64,000 bases of DNA. Origin: JAFGOG01 sp034429215 (GTDB taxonomy: Bacteria > Chloroflexota > Anaerolineae > JAAYZQ01). The stretch covers positions 1-64,000 of the forward strand of contig DAOUGI010000023.1 of assembly GCA_034429215.1 (NCBI GenBank), given 5' to 3'. A program made the translations under genes and the position numbers. The notes below the pieces were generated by a model. The model did not search any database, had not been told where the DNA came from, and saw only the letters and a list, made by a program, of their open reading frames with translations. Positions 1 to 7,685 of the stretch are shown in pieces; position 1 is the first letter of the stretch, and each line of letters begins with the position of its first letter.

Positions 1-707
1 GCCTCGCTGACGCCCACCTGATCCGGGATGATCAGCTCAAAACCGGTCTCGGCCACCACCTGCTCGACCGTCACGCCCGGCTGAGTGGCCAGCAGCTTCA
101 TCCGCTTGGTCTCGTCGTCAAAGCCCAGCAGCGCCAGGTTGCTGACCACGTACAGGGGGCCGGTTCCGGGAGGCAGGCCGGCCGCTTCACGCGCTCCTGG
201 GCCGGTCAGGTAGCCGGGAGTGGTGAGGAAATCGACCTTGGGCACAAAGCTGCGCTTGCCGTGGCGGATGATGATGATCGTGTGCCAGCATAAAGAGCCA
301 ACGTCGTTGGCCCCACCGCTGCCGGGCAGCCGCACTTTGGGCGGGTGGTGCACGGGACCGATGATCGTGCTGTTCAGGTTGCCGTAGGGATCGACCTGCG
401 CCCCACCCAGAAAGCCATAGTCGATAAACCCTCGCTGTGCCGCCTCCATGACGTCGCAGATGCCGCTGGCGTGGAGCGCCTTGTGAAAGGTGCGCGCTTC
501 GCCCACGGCCATGGGCAGGTCCTCCAGAATGGCGCCGGTGCCGCCGAACTCGAAAACGGTGACCAGGTTTGGCGCCTGCCGTCGCTGGGCCAGCGACGCG
601 GCCAGCATGGGGATGCCGGTGCCGATAAAGGCCGTGGTCCCGTCTTCCATCAGCCGTGAGGCGGTGCAGATCAACAGCTCCGTTGGGTTGTAGCTCGGCT
701 CGCTCAT
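1..707 (-). CDS. CoA-transferase subunit B (3' end outside window)
   Basis: Small (beta) subunit of a heterodimeric family I CoA-transferase of the glutaconate/3-oxoacid type, which moves CoA between carboxylic acids. The reading frame is open from ATG at 707 to the window edge (about 235 residues, near full family length). It starts MSEPSYNPTELLICTASRL and contains the glycine-rich stretch FIGTGIPMLAASLAQ and the segment GFLGGAQVDPYGNLNST typical of beta subunits. Its ATG overlaps the stop of the alpha-subunit gene (ATGA at 704-707), so the two are translationally coupled. It is the fourth gene of a minus-strand operon with phosphate acyltransferase and M20 amidohydrolase. The true acyl substrate cannot be read from the sequence. 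Confidence 0.88.
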   Translation of the reverse strand, partial: MSEPSYNPTELLICTASRLMEDGTTAFIGTGIPMLAASLAQRRQAPNLVTVFEFGGTGAILEDLPMAVGEARTFHKALHASGICDVMEAAQRGFIDYGFLGGAQVDPYGNLNSTIIGPVHHPPKVRLPGSGGANDVGSLCWHTIIIIRHGKRSFVPKVDFLTTPGYLTGPGAREAAGLPPGTGPLYVVSNLALLGFDDETKRMKLLATQPGVTVEQVVAETGFELIIPDQVGVSE

Positions 708-1681
708 TCTCGTCGCTCCCTTCCCTCCAGCAGGCGGGCCAGCCGCTCCTGCCCGACCTTGTGTTGATAAGCCTGGTGGTCCGGCAGATCGTAGACCCAT
801 TCCTTCAGGTAAGCCATCGCCCCCTCGTGCGTCTTGGACGCCTCAACCCAGGCCTTGATCTCCGGCTCGTCACGGCAGTATACATAGGCCATCTCGCCGG
901 GGTGCGAGGCGAATGGAGCATGGACCACCGCGTCCACCAGGTAGTAGGGGATCAACGTCCGGTCAGGGTAACGGCGGATCTCTTCGGTGGGCACGATCTC
1001 TTCGGCGCTGACGATCAGCCGCTTGCAGGCGCGGGCGAACTCGAAGGCAAAGCCGGTGATGCCCTCGATCTGGCAGTTGCCATAGCGGTCGGCGCGATGG
1101 ACGTGCATAATGCCCACGTCGAGGATGAGCGCCGGCACCAGTGCCACCTTTTCGCCGGTGAAAGGGCACTCGACCACCTTGGCCGCGCTGTACTTGAGCG
1201 TGTCGGTGCCCAGCATGGAGCGCACCGGCACAAAGGGCACTCCCATGGCCGCCGCCTTGAAACGCCAGGAGATGCCGGCGTTGCTCCACTCCACCACCTT
1301 TTCCACCTGGCCGCTCTCCACAGCGCGCCGCAGGGCGCTCGACGTGCCGTACACCTCCAGGCCGATGTAGGTGAGGTCCAACGCCTTGACAATCCCCGCT
1401 GCCAGCCACAGGTCCAGCTCGGTGACCCCCTGGCCGGCGACCCGCAGGCCCGTGATCCCCTGGCGCAGCACCTCGCGCACCAGCGTCATCGGACAGCGGA
1501 CGGTGCCGTACAGCTCAGTGCCGATGTAGCAGCCATCGTGCACAAAGCGGCCGATCGCCTCGCGCTCGGTCATCAGCTTGTCCACCAGCTTGCGCGTCTT
1601 TTGGGTACGGTTCCACTCGCGAAAGGCATTCATATCCGGCGGCTCGATCAGCTCGCCAATCCCCGATTCTATGATGTTCAA
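704..1681 (-). CDS. CoA-transferase subunit A
   Basis: Alpha subunit partnering the gene at 1-707 in a glutaconate-type CoA-transferase. The core EREAIGRFVHDGCYIGTELYG and later VPFVPVRSMLGTD and FAFEFARACKRLIVSAEEIV fit the family (GctA-like, about 320 residues). Start choice: a GTG at 1711 would lie upstream of the only good Shine-Dalgarno (AGGAGGAGG, minus strand, about 1684-1692). I therefore choose TTG at 1681, giving 325 residues; ATG at 1633 is the fallback. The gene follows phosphate acyltransferase after a short repeat-containing gap. Physiologically the pair could release an acid from acyl-CoA while charging acetate or another acid. Confidence 0.85.
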   Translation of the reverse strand: MNIIESGIGELIEPPDMNAFREWNRTQKTRKLVDKLMTEREAIGRFVHDGCYIGTELYGTVRCPMTLVREVLRQGITGLRVAGQGVTELDLWLAAGIVKALDLTYIGLEVYGTSSALRRAVESGQVEKVVEWSNAGISWRFKAAAMGVPFVPVRSMLGTDTLKYSAAKVVECPFTGEKVALVPALILDVGIMHVHRADRYGNCQIEGITGFAFEFARACKRLIVSAEEIVPTEEIRRYPDRTLIPYYLVDAVVHAPFASHPGEMAYVYCRDEPEIKAWVEASKTHEGAMAYLKEWVYDLPDHQAYQHKVGQERLARLLEGRERRE

Positions 1682-1700
1682 AGCCTCCTCCTTTCGAAAA

Positions 1701-1771
1701 TCCCCCCTCACCCCAACCCTACTCCCCTGCGGGTGGCACTGTACTACGGTCTCCCCTCCGGGGAGAGGGAG
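1701..1771. repeat. dispersed CCCTCACCCC...CTCCCC/GGGGAG repeat
   Basis: C-rich block followed by the short palindrome CTCCCC (1751-1756) and GGGGAG (1760-1765). Read on the plus strand it gives the peptide pattern PHPNPTPL...LPSGERE. A second copy is at 13422-13450. It supplies the last residues and stop codon of the phosphate acyltransferase gene. Confidence 0.6.
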
Positions 1772-2709
1772 GCGCGGGTCAAAACCGTCAGCAATGCGGC
1801 CATGGCCAGGGACAGGTAGCGGGTGTCGGCCGTGTCGGCCCGCGAGCTGATGACGATCGGCACCTGCGCCCCAACAACCAGGCCGGCCATGCGGGCGCCG
1901 GCAAAGTAAAGCAGCCCTTTGGCCACGATGTTGCCTGCCTCCACATTGGGCACGATCAGGATATCGGCCAGGCCGGCGATCGGCGATCGCGACTCTTCCA
2001 GTTGGGCGGCGCGCGGCGAGATAGCGACCTCCAGCCCCAGCGGGCCATCGACCATGGCGCCCTGCACCCAGCCCTGCTCGGCCATCTTGGACAGCGCCAG
2101 GGCGTCGATGCTGGCCGGCACCTTGGGGTGAACGGTGTCGCTGGCAGCCAGGATGGCGACACGCGGCGTCTCCAGGCCAAACAGGTGAGCCACCTCCACC
2201 ACATTGTTGATGATCTCCAGTTTCTGATAAACGTCAGGATAGACCACCACCCCAGAATCACTGAGGTAGATCAGCCGGTCCATGGCCGGCAGGTCAAACA
2301 GGGCGACGTGGGACAACAGGCGCCGTCCCCGGATGCCCACCTCGCGGTTCAGGGCAATGCCCAACAGGTCGGCGGTCTTGATCTGGCCCTTGACCACTGC
2401 GTCGGATTGGCCCTGGCGGGCCAGGGCCACCGCCTGCCGAGCCGCGAGGCGAGGATCGGGCTCGTGGATGACAGCAATCCCATCCAGGCTCACCGCACTC
2501 TGGGCGGCGTAGGCTTCGATGGCTCCCCAATCGCCGATCAGGGTGGCATCGACAATGCCCTCGTGCTGGGCCTGGTCCACCGCCTTGAGCACTTCGGGGT
2601 CGTGGGCCGCCGCCACAGCGATCCGCACCGGGCCGACCCGGCGCGCCACCGCCACCATTTCTTCCAGGCTCGTGATGCGCGGTGTGCCAGTTTCATCTGG
2701 AGCAGTCAT
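1744..2709 (-). CDS. phosphate acetyl/butyryltransferase family protein
   Basis: Transfers an acyl group between CoA and phosphate; the acyl phosphate is then used by acetate/butyrate kinase to make ATP. 321 residues, the usual length of Ptb-type enzymes (about 300). The family pattern is visible as PVRIAVAAAHDPEVLKAVDQA near the N-terminus, TADLLGIALNREVGIR in the middle and VPNVEAGNIVAKGLLYFAGA near the C-terminus. The gene begins inside the stop of the M20 gene (overlap 2706-2709), so it is coupled to it. The last roughly nine residues are encoded by a dispersed repeat, so the original C-terminus has probably been rewritten. Acetate kinase at 7686-8906 is the likely partner. Butyryl versus acetyl specificity is unresolved. 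Confidence 0.85.
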   Translation of the reverse strand: MTAPDETGTPRITSLEEMVAVARRVGPVRIAVAAAHDPEVLKAVDQAQHEGIVDATLIGDWGAIEAYAAQSAVSLDGIAVIHEPDPRLAARQAVALARQGQSDAVVKGQIKTADLLGIALNREVGIRGRRLLSHVALFDLPAMDRLIYLSDSGVVVYPDVYQKLEIINNVVEVAHLFGLETPRVAILAASDTVHPKVPASIDALALSKMAEQGWVQGAMVDGPLGLEVAISPRAAQLEESRSPIAGLADILIVPNVEAGNIVAKGLLYFAGARMAGLVVGAQVPIVISSRADTADTRYLSLAMAALLTVLTRASLSPEGRP

Positions 2710-3890
2710 CGGCTGTGCGCCCTCAGATAGCGCATCGCAACTTCAGCCAGTAACGCCGCCCCCAGCGGCAAGCAGCGCTCGTCCACGTCAAAGCGGGGGT
2801 GATGGTGCAATCGCTTCGGCTCACCGGGAAAGGCGCCGCCGAGCCAGAAGAAGCAGCCGGGCGCCTTTTGGGCAAAATAGCTGAAATCTTCGCCGCCCAT
2901 CTCCAGGGGTCCCTCCTCGACACCCTGCTCGCCGAGCAGATCGGCTCCCACCTGGCGCACAAGCTCGGTCATGGCCGGATCGTTGATGACCGGATCGTAG
3001 CCCGGGATAACGATCAGCTCGAAATCACCACCCAGCGCCCGCGCCACCCCACAAGCCCGCTCCATCTCGGCCAACAGGGCGTCACGGGTTTCCGACTCGA
3101 AGGTGCGCAGCGTTCCGGTCATCCGTACCTCGCCGGCCAGGATGTTTTCCTTCGTCCCGCCCTCAATAGTCCCCACAGTCAGCACTTTGCCCCGGGTCGG
3201 ATCAAGCCGGCGCGACACAACCGTCTGCAAGGCGTTGATCACTTGGGCAGCCAGGACGATGGCGTCCACGCCGCGTTGGGGAAAGGCGCCGTGGGCCTCC
3301 TGGCCCTTGACCACCAGCCTGAACTTGTCGGGACGGGCGCTCATCGGCCCAACGCGGGTGGAGATGGTACCCACCGGGTCGTCGGCCCACACGTGGAGGC
3401 CGGCCACGGCATCGACGCCGTCCATCACGCCCTCACGGACCATACGCATCGCACCGCTCAGCCCTTCATCGCCCCAGTCCTCCTCCGACGGCTGGAACAG
3501 GAAGCGGACCCGCCCCGGCAGCCGGCCGGCTACGGCTTCCTCGGCCAAGAGCTGGGCCGCGCCCAGCAGGCAGGTGACGTGCACGTCGTGGCCGCAGGCG
3601 TGCATCACACCCGGGACCTGTGAGGCATAAGGCACCTCGTTCTCCTCCTGGATCGGCAGGGCATCCATGTCGGCCCGCAGGGCGATGGTGGGGCCAGAAA
3701 CCCCAGCCTGCGCCAGGTCAGCCACCACCCCTGTCCTGGCCACGCTGTGGCTGGCGATCCCCAGCTCGGCCAGCCGGCAGGCGATCAATTGGGCCGTGTA
3801 GTGTTCCTGAAAGGCCAGCTCAGGATGGCGGTGAACCTCGCGGCGCAAGGCGCTCAGTATATCGCTCAACGTTTGAGCTCGTTGTAACAT
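2706..3890 (-). CDS. M20 family amidohydrolase
   Basis: Zinc-dependent hydrolase of the N-acyl-amino-acid/hippurate/IAA-conjugate type (394 residues, normal length). Visible metal and catalytic motifs are VMHACGHDVH, RADMDALP and LFQPSEED. The dimerisation-domain stretch KGQEAHGAFPQRGVDAI is in the middle and MGGEDFSYFAQKAPG near the C-terminus. It is the first gene of the minus-strand operon (promoter at 3920-3948) with phosphate acyltransferase and CoA-transferase. This suggests that an acid released from an amide enters acyl-CoA metabolism. No signal peptide, so it is cytoplasmic. Confidence 0.88.
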   Translation of the reverse strand: MLQRAQTLSDILSALRREVHRHPELAFQEHYTAQLIACRLAELGIASHSVARTGVVADLAQAGVSGPTIALRADMDALPIQEENEVPYASQVPGVMHACGHDVHVTCLLGAAQLLAEEAVAGRLPGRVRFLFQPSEEDWGDEGLSGAMRMVREGVMDGVDAVAGLHVWADDPVGTISTRVGPMSARPDKFRLVVKGQEAHGAFPQRGVDAIVLAAQVINALQTVVSRRLDPTRGKVLTVGTIEGGTKENILAGEVRMTGTLRTFESETRDALLAEMERACGVARALGGDFELIVIPGYDPVINDPAMTELVRQVGADLLGEQGVEEGPLEMGGEDFSYFAQKAPGCFFWLGGAFPGEPKRLHHHPRFDVDERCLPLGAALLAEVAMRYLRAHSR

Positions 3891-3919
3891 GGCAATCCTC
3901 CAAGTCTAGGTGCGTGGCT

Positions 3920-3948
3920 ATTATAGCATCCCTTTGCCTAATTGTCCA
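3920..3948 (-). promoter_or_regulatory. promoter of the M20/acyltransferase operon
   Basis: On the minus strand -35 TGGACA (3943-3948), 17-bp spacer, -10 TATAAT (3920-3925). Transcription would start near 3913 and reach the M20 ATG at 3890. The -35 lies in a dispersed repeat and is adjacent to the divergent promoter at 3950-3978. Confidence 0.65.
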
Positions 3949-3968
3949 TTTGCCTATTTGCCCATTCG
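3933..3968. repeat. TTTGCC-type short repeat carrying two -35 boxes
   Basis: Three imperfect units of the type TTTGCCTA/TTGTCCAT/TTTGCCTA/TTTGCCCA in tandem. Related GCAAAT/GCAGAT-rich strings occur upstream of other genes (about 35150-35170 and 39405-39415). This copy supplies -35 hexamers for both divergent promoters. Confidence 0.5.
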
Positions 3969-3978
3969 GTGTTATAGT
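3950..3978 (+). promoter_or_regulatory. promoter of the mttB/corrinoid unit
   Basis: -35 TTGCCT (3950-3955), 17-bp spacer, -10 TATAGT (3973-3978). The predicted transcript carries a leader of about 220 nt before the methyltransferase ATG at 4209. Confidence 0.55.
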
Positions 3979-3984
3979 ACCATG

Positions 3985-4208
3985 CGTTCCAGGAACCAGC
4001 GAGGGTTCCTGAATCAGATCTGTACATGGGTGCCAGGAAATCAAGCTGATGTGGATCTTGAGCCCACTTCTTGAAGCCGGACTTTGACACTTCTCTACCC
4101 GCTGACAGCGGTCTGTTGTCCACGCCTTTTTTTCGTCTGTAACAAAACACCATCAATCGAATAGCTCACAGAAGCGACCAGTACCTGCTGAGCAACTAAG
4201 GAGGAAAA
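3985..4208 (+). other. long 5' leader upstream of mttB-like gene
   Basis: No gene is visible here. It holds a hairpin CAGGAACC/GGTTCCTG (about 3990-4011), a smaller CCGCT/AGCGG hairpin near 4099-4111, a run of seven T at 4127-4133 not directly attached to a stem, and a strong ribosome site AAGGAGG just before 4209. I see no B12-box or other riboswitch consensus that I can name. The function is unknown. Confidence 0.4.
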
Positions 4209-5690
4209 ATGATCCGACCCAAACTGGAATTTCTGTCGCGCGAGACAGTAAATCGCGTCATCGACGAAGCGTACGAGCTTCTTTGGGATCCCGGCGTGCG
4301 TGTCCATTACGATGAGGCGCTGCGGCTGCTGGCCGAAGCCGGCGCCATCGTCGATACGGCGACGCGCGTGGCCAAGATCCCCCGATCCCTGGCCGAAAAG
4401 GCGGTGGACACGGCGCCGGGCTCGTTCTACCTGTACAACTTGGACGGCCAGCCGGCCGTGCACTATGGCGGCGACGACATCCACTACGATCCAGGATCGG
4501 CGGCCATCGAGATCGCCGACTATAATGCCAACCAGTCACGCACGCCGGTGACCGCCGACTGTGAGAATTTCGTCCGCTTGGCCGAAATGCTGCCCCAGAT
4601 CGACGCCCTGGCCACCTCCATCGTCTGCGGCGACGTGCCGCAGAGCATGGCCGACTGGTACCGGCTGTACCTGCTCCTGCTCTACGGCCGCAAGCCGATC
4701 GTCACCGGGACCTTTGCCATCGAGAGCTTTCCGATCATGCACGAGCTGCTGGTCGCCTCGGCCGGGAGCGCTGCAGCGTTGGCGGCCAAGCCACGGGCCA
4801 TCTTTGACGTCTGCCCGTCGCCGCCCCTGCTGTGGAGCGACATCACCTGCGCCAACCTGATCGACGCGGCGCGGACCGGCGTGCCTGCCGAGCTGGTGTC
4901 GATGCCGCTCATGGGCGCCACCGGACCGGCGACGGTCATCGGCTCGGCCGTACAGCACGCCGCCGAATGCCTGAGCGGCCTGACCATCCACCAATTGGCC
5001 AAGGCAGGCAGCCCAATCGTGTGGGGTGGGTCTCCGGCTTCGTTCGACATGCGCACCGGCACAACCCCCATGGGCGCTATGGCGACGATGATGCTCGACT
5101 GCACCTACGCCCAGATCGGCAAGGCGATCAAGCCGGGCGGCCTGCCGACCCACGCCTACCTGGGCATGTCTGACACCAAGATCGTCGACGCCCAGACCGG
5201 ACTGGAAACCGCTTCCGGCGCCCTCCTCGGCGCGCTGGCAGGGGTCAACATGATGTCCGGCGCCGGCATGATGGACTTTGAGAGCTGCTTCAGCCTGGAA
5301 AAGCTGGCCATCGACGCCGAGATCGTCGGCATGGCCAAGCGCCTGGTACGCGGGGTGGACGACTCGGAAACGCCGCTGGCGTTGGATGTGATGCGCCAGG
5401 TGGGCCACGAGGGCAACTTTTTAAAGAACAAGCACACCCGCAGCTACTTCCGCAAGGAGGACTATATCCCGACGGAAGTGATCGACCGGGACTTTCGCCA
5501 GAACTGGTTCGACAAGGGCGCCCTGGACACAAACGCCCGCGCTCATCGCAAGGTCCAGGAGCTGATCGCGGCCTATGAGCTGCCGGCAATCTCCGACGAC
5601 CTGGTGCGCGACCTGAAGGCGATCGCCGTCAGGCATGCCAAGGCAGCCAACCTGAGCGAACTGCCCAAGCTCACCGTCCGACCGGTGTAG
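4209..5690 (+). CDS. MttB-family corrinoid methyltransferase (non-pyrrolysine)
   Basis: Member of the trimethylamine methyltransferase (MttB) superfamily, which moves a methyl group from a quaternary amine or related donor to a cognate corrinoid protein. 493 residues with no in-frame amber codon, so it belongs to the large non-pyrrolysine group (for example glycine betaine, proline betaine or carnitine demethylases). It begins MIRPKLEFLSRETVNRVIDEAYELLWDPGVRV and has the family segment VSMPLMGATGPATVIG. The downstream corrinoid protein (38 nt gap) is the expected partner. A strong AAGGAGG site fixes the start. The methyl donor is unknown. Confidence 0.9.
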   Translation: MIRPKLEFLSRETVNRVIDEAYELLWDPGVRVHYDEALRLLAEAGAIVDTATRVAKIPRSLAEKAVDTAPGSFYLYNLDGQPAVHYGGDDIHYDPGSAAIEIADYNANQSRTPVTADCENFVRLAEMLPQIDALATSIVCGDVPQSMADWYRLYLLLLYGRKPIVTGTFAIESFPIMHELLVASAGSAAALAAKPRAIFDVCPSPPLLWSDITCANLIDAARTGVPAELVSMPLMGATGPATVIGSAVQHAAECLSGLTIHQLAKAGSPIVWGGSPASFDMRTGTTPMGAMATMMLDCTYAQIGKAIKPGGLPTHAYLGMSDTKIVDAQTGLETASGALLGALAGVNMMSGAGMMDFESCFSLEKLAIDAEIVGMAKRLVRGVDDSETPLALDVMRQVGHEGNFLKNKHTRSYFRKEDYIPTEVIDRDFRQNWFDKGALDTNARAHRKVQELIAAYELPAISDDLVRDLKAIAVRHAKAANLSELPKLTVRPV

Positions 5691-5727
5691 CCCACAACAG
5701 AGCGAAGAGACTCAAAGGAGACCCGAA

Positions 5728-6375
5728 ATGTCAGAAGAACTGTTCAAGCAAATGGCCCAGGCGGTAATCGACGGCGACACGGACCAGGCCCAGACGCTGG
5801 CCCAGAAGGCGCTCGACACAGGCGTTGACCCTCTGGAGGCGATCAATAAAGGATACACCCCCGGCATGGATGTGGTGGGTGATCTCTATTCCAGCGGCGA
5901 GTACTTTTTGCCCGATCTGATCCTGGGCGGCGAGGCGATGAAGGCAGCGCTGGCCGTCCTGGAGCCGGCGCTCAAAGCCGGGGGCCGGCAGCGCAAGGTG
6001 CTCGGCACCATCGTTTTGGGCACAGTCAAGGGCGATATCCACGAGATCGGCAAGGCCCTGGTCGGCTCGATGCTGTCGGCCAACGGTTTTCAGGTCTACG
6101 ACCTGGGGATCGACATTCAGGCCGACGAGTTTGTGACCCGGGTGCGCGAGCACAACGCCGACATCGTCGCACTGTCGGCCCTGCTGACGACCACCATGCT
6201 CCACCAGCGCGACGTGATCGAGCATCTGGTAGAGGCCGGCCTGCGCGACAGGGTAAAGGTGATGGTCGGCGGCTCGCCCGTCACCCAGGCATGGGCCGAC
6301 CAGATCGGCGCCGACGGCTATGCCGAAGATGCAGCCGGCGCGGTGCCCGTCGCCAAACGGCTGATGGGCATCTAG
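5728..6375 (+). CDS. methyltransferase cognate corrinoid protein
   Basis: Carries the cobalamin cofactor methylated by the MttB-like enzyme encoded just upstream. 215 residues with the usual layout: an N-terminal helical cap (EELFKQMAQAVIDGD...) and a Rossmann B12-binding domain with the DxHxxG motif seen as VKGDIHEIGKALV, where His is the lower cobalt ligand. Later typical segments are VALSALLTTTM and VMVGGSPVTQAWADQIGADGY. A good SD (AAAGGAG) precedes the ATG. A strong terminator follows at 6387-6430, so the pair forms a compact two-gene unit. Confidence 0.93.
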   Translation: MSEELFKQMAQAVIDGDTDQAQTLAQKALDTGVDPLEAINKGYTPGMDVVGDLYSSGEYFLPDLILGGEAMKAALAVLEPALKAGGRQRKVLGTIVLGTVKGDIHEIGKALVGSMLSANGFQVYDLGIDIQADEFVTRVREHNADIVALSALLTTTMLHQRDVIEHLVEAGLRDRVKVMVGGSPVTQAWADQIGADGYAEDAAGAVPVAKRLMGI

Positions 6376-6386
6376 ATAACAACCCA

Positions 6387-6430
6387 GACTTCCGGGGCGA
6401 CCGTTAGCCGCCCCGGAAGTCTCCTTTTTG
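6387..6430 (+). terminator. Rho-independent terminator after corrinoid gene
   Basis: Perfect 13-bp stem GACTTCCGGGGCG (6387-6399) and CGCCCCGGAAGTC (6409-6421) with a 9-nt loop, followed by TCCTTTTTG. Confidence 0.88.
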
Positions 6431-6442
6431 ACAGGGGGCAAA

Positions 6443-7612
6443 ATGGGATACCGATACGCAGTGCTTGGCGCCGGCCGTCAGGGTACGGCCTGTGCCTACG
6501 ACATGATAAGGCTCGGCCAGGCCGACAGCGTCTTGCTGGCCGATCAATCGCTGGCAGCGGCCCAGGCGGCGGCAGCGCGGGTCAACAGCCTGCTGAACAC
6601 CGACAAGGCACACCCCGCCCAGATCGACGTGACCGATCACAATGCCCTGGTGGCCGCCCTGACCGGCGTTGACGCCTTTCTGAGCGCCGTACCCTACTAC
6701 TATAACCTGGGCATCGCCCGAGCCGCCGTTCAGGCCCGGGCCAGCATGTGCGACCTGGGTGGAAACACCGATCTCGTCCGCGAGCAGTTGGCGCTCGACC
6801 CGGCAGCTCAAGCAGCCGGTATCAGCCTGATCCCCGACTGCGGCCAGGTGCCGGGCATGGGCACCACGCTGATGGTCTACACCATGAGCCTGCTAGACGA
6901 GCCAGAAGAGGTATTTATGTGGGACGGCGGCCTGCCGCAGAACCCACGCCCGCCGTTCAACTACCTGCTGACCTTCAACATTGCCGGGCTGACCAACGAG
7001 TACAACGAGCCGCCCGTCTTTTTGCGCGACGGCAAGCCGGTGCTGGTGCCGACGATGGATGAGCCGGAAGAGCTCGAATTCCCGCCGCCCGTGGGCAAGC
7101 TGGAGGCGTTCACCACCGGGGGCGGCGTCTCGACCGCACCGTGGACCTTTGCCGGCAAGCTCAAGACCTATCAGAACAAAACGGTCCGCTACCCCGGCCA
7201 GTTTGCTCAACTGCGGGCCTTTTACGACCTGGGGCTGTGGCGCACCGATCCGGTGCCGGTCAAAGGGGTCGAGGTGGCGCCCCGCGACCTGTTCCATGCC
7301 CTGTTTGAGCCGATGGTCACCTTTCCCGGCGACAAGGATGTGGTGGTCATCCGCATCCGGGCCACCGGCCGCAAGGGCGGCAAGCCGGCAGAGGCGGTCC
7401 TCGATCTCATGGACTTTTTTGACGAGGAGACCGGTTTCACCGCCATGGAGCGGACTACCGGCTGGGATGGAGCCATCGTGGCCAGCATGATGGCCCATGG
7501 ACAGACGCCTCGGGGCGCTGTGCCGGTTGAGCTGGCCGTGCCGCCCGACCTGTTCGTGAAAGAGCTGGCCAAGCGCGGGATCGAGATCAAGACCCGCGTT
7601 ACGCCTCTTTGA
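6443..7612 (+). CDS. saccharopine dehydrogenase-like oxidoreductase
   Basis: NAD(P)-dependent oxidoreductase of the saccharopine dehydrogenase / lysine 6-dehydrogenase family, 389 residues. The N-terminal Rossmann motif is GAGRQGTACAYDM. The middle DLGGNTDLVREQL and PDCGQVPGMGT match the family's catalytic domain. ATG at 6443 is preferred over TTG at 6428 because AGGGGG lies between them at SD distance. It sits just after a terminator, so it probably has its own expression or read-through. An amino-acid or amine substrate is likely but not identifiable. Confidence 0.8.
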   Translation: MGYRYAVLGAGRQGTACAYDMIRLGQADSVLLADQSLAAAQAAAARVNSLLNTDKAHPAQIDVTDHNALVAALTGVDAFLSAVPYYYNLGIARAAVQARASMCDLGGNTDLVREQLALDPAAQAAGISLIPDCGQVPGMGTTLMVYTMSLLDEPEEVFMWDGGLPQNPRPPFNYLLTFNIAGLTNEYNEPPVFLRDGKPVLVPTMDEPEELEFPPPVGKLEAFTTGGGVSTAPWTFAGKLKTYQNKTVRYPGQFAQLRAFYDLGLWRTDPVPVKGVEVAPRDLFHALFEPMVTFPGDKDVVVIRIRATGRKGGKPAEAVLDLMDFFDEETGFTAMERTTGWDGAIVASMMAHGQTPRGAVPVELAVPPDLFVKELAKRGIEIKTRVTPL

Positions 7613-7632
7613 GAAGACTGATCTATCTGGGG

Positions 7633-7673
7633 CGCAGATTTTCGCAGATAAGGCTTGTCTGCGAAAATCTGCG
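7633..7673. terminator. bidirectional hairpin made from a dispersed repeat
   Basis: Perfect 16-bp inverted repeat (7633-7648 and 7658-7673) with a 9-nt loop, placed between the convergent ends of the dehydrogenase and ackA. The adjoining tandem ATCTGCGT units (7668-7685) mark it as a dispersed repeat (peptide reading LTQIFAD...LRKSA). There is no T-run, so termination strength is uncertain. Confidence 0.6.
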
Positions 7674-7685
7674 TTAATCTGCGTC

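Noticed and set aside
656..1819. Plus-strand long open frame over the CoA-transferase genes
   Set aside because: It is the antisense shadow of high-GC genes; the minus-strand frames match known families. The same holds for long shadows at 14085-15134, 40341-42182 and 27689-29185.
4095..4140. Rho-independent terminator at the T-run before mttB
   Set aside because: The CCGCT/AGCGG stem is about 16 nt away from the T-run and no stem adjoins it directly.
3985..4208. Cobalamin riboswitch
   Set aside because: A B12-dependent gene follows, but I find no GCCACTG-type box or matching junction sequence.
4209..5690. Pyrrolysine-containing trimethylamine methyltransferase
   Set aside because: The 493-codon frame has no in-frame TAG before the terminal stop.
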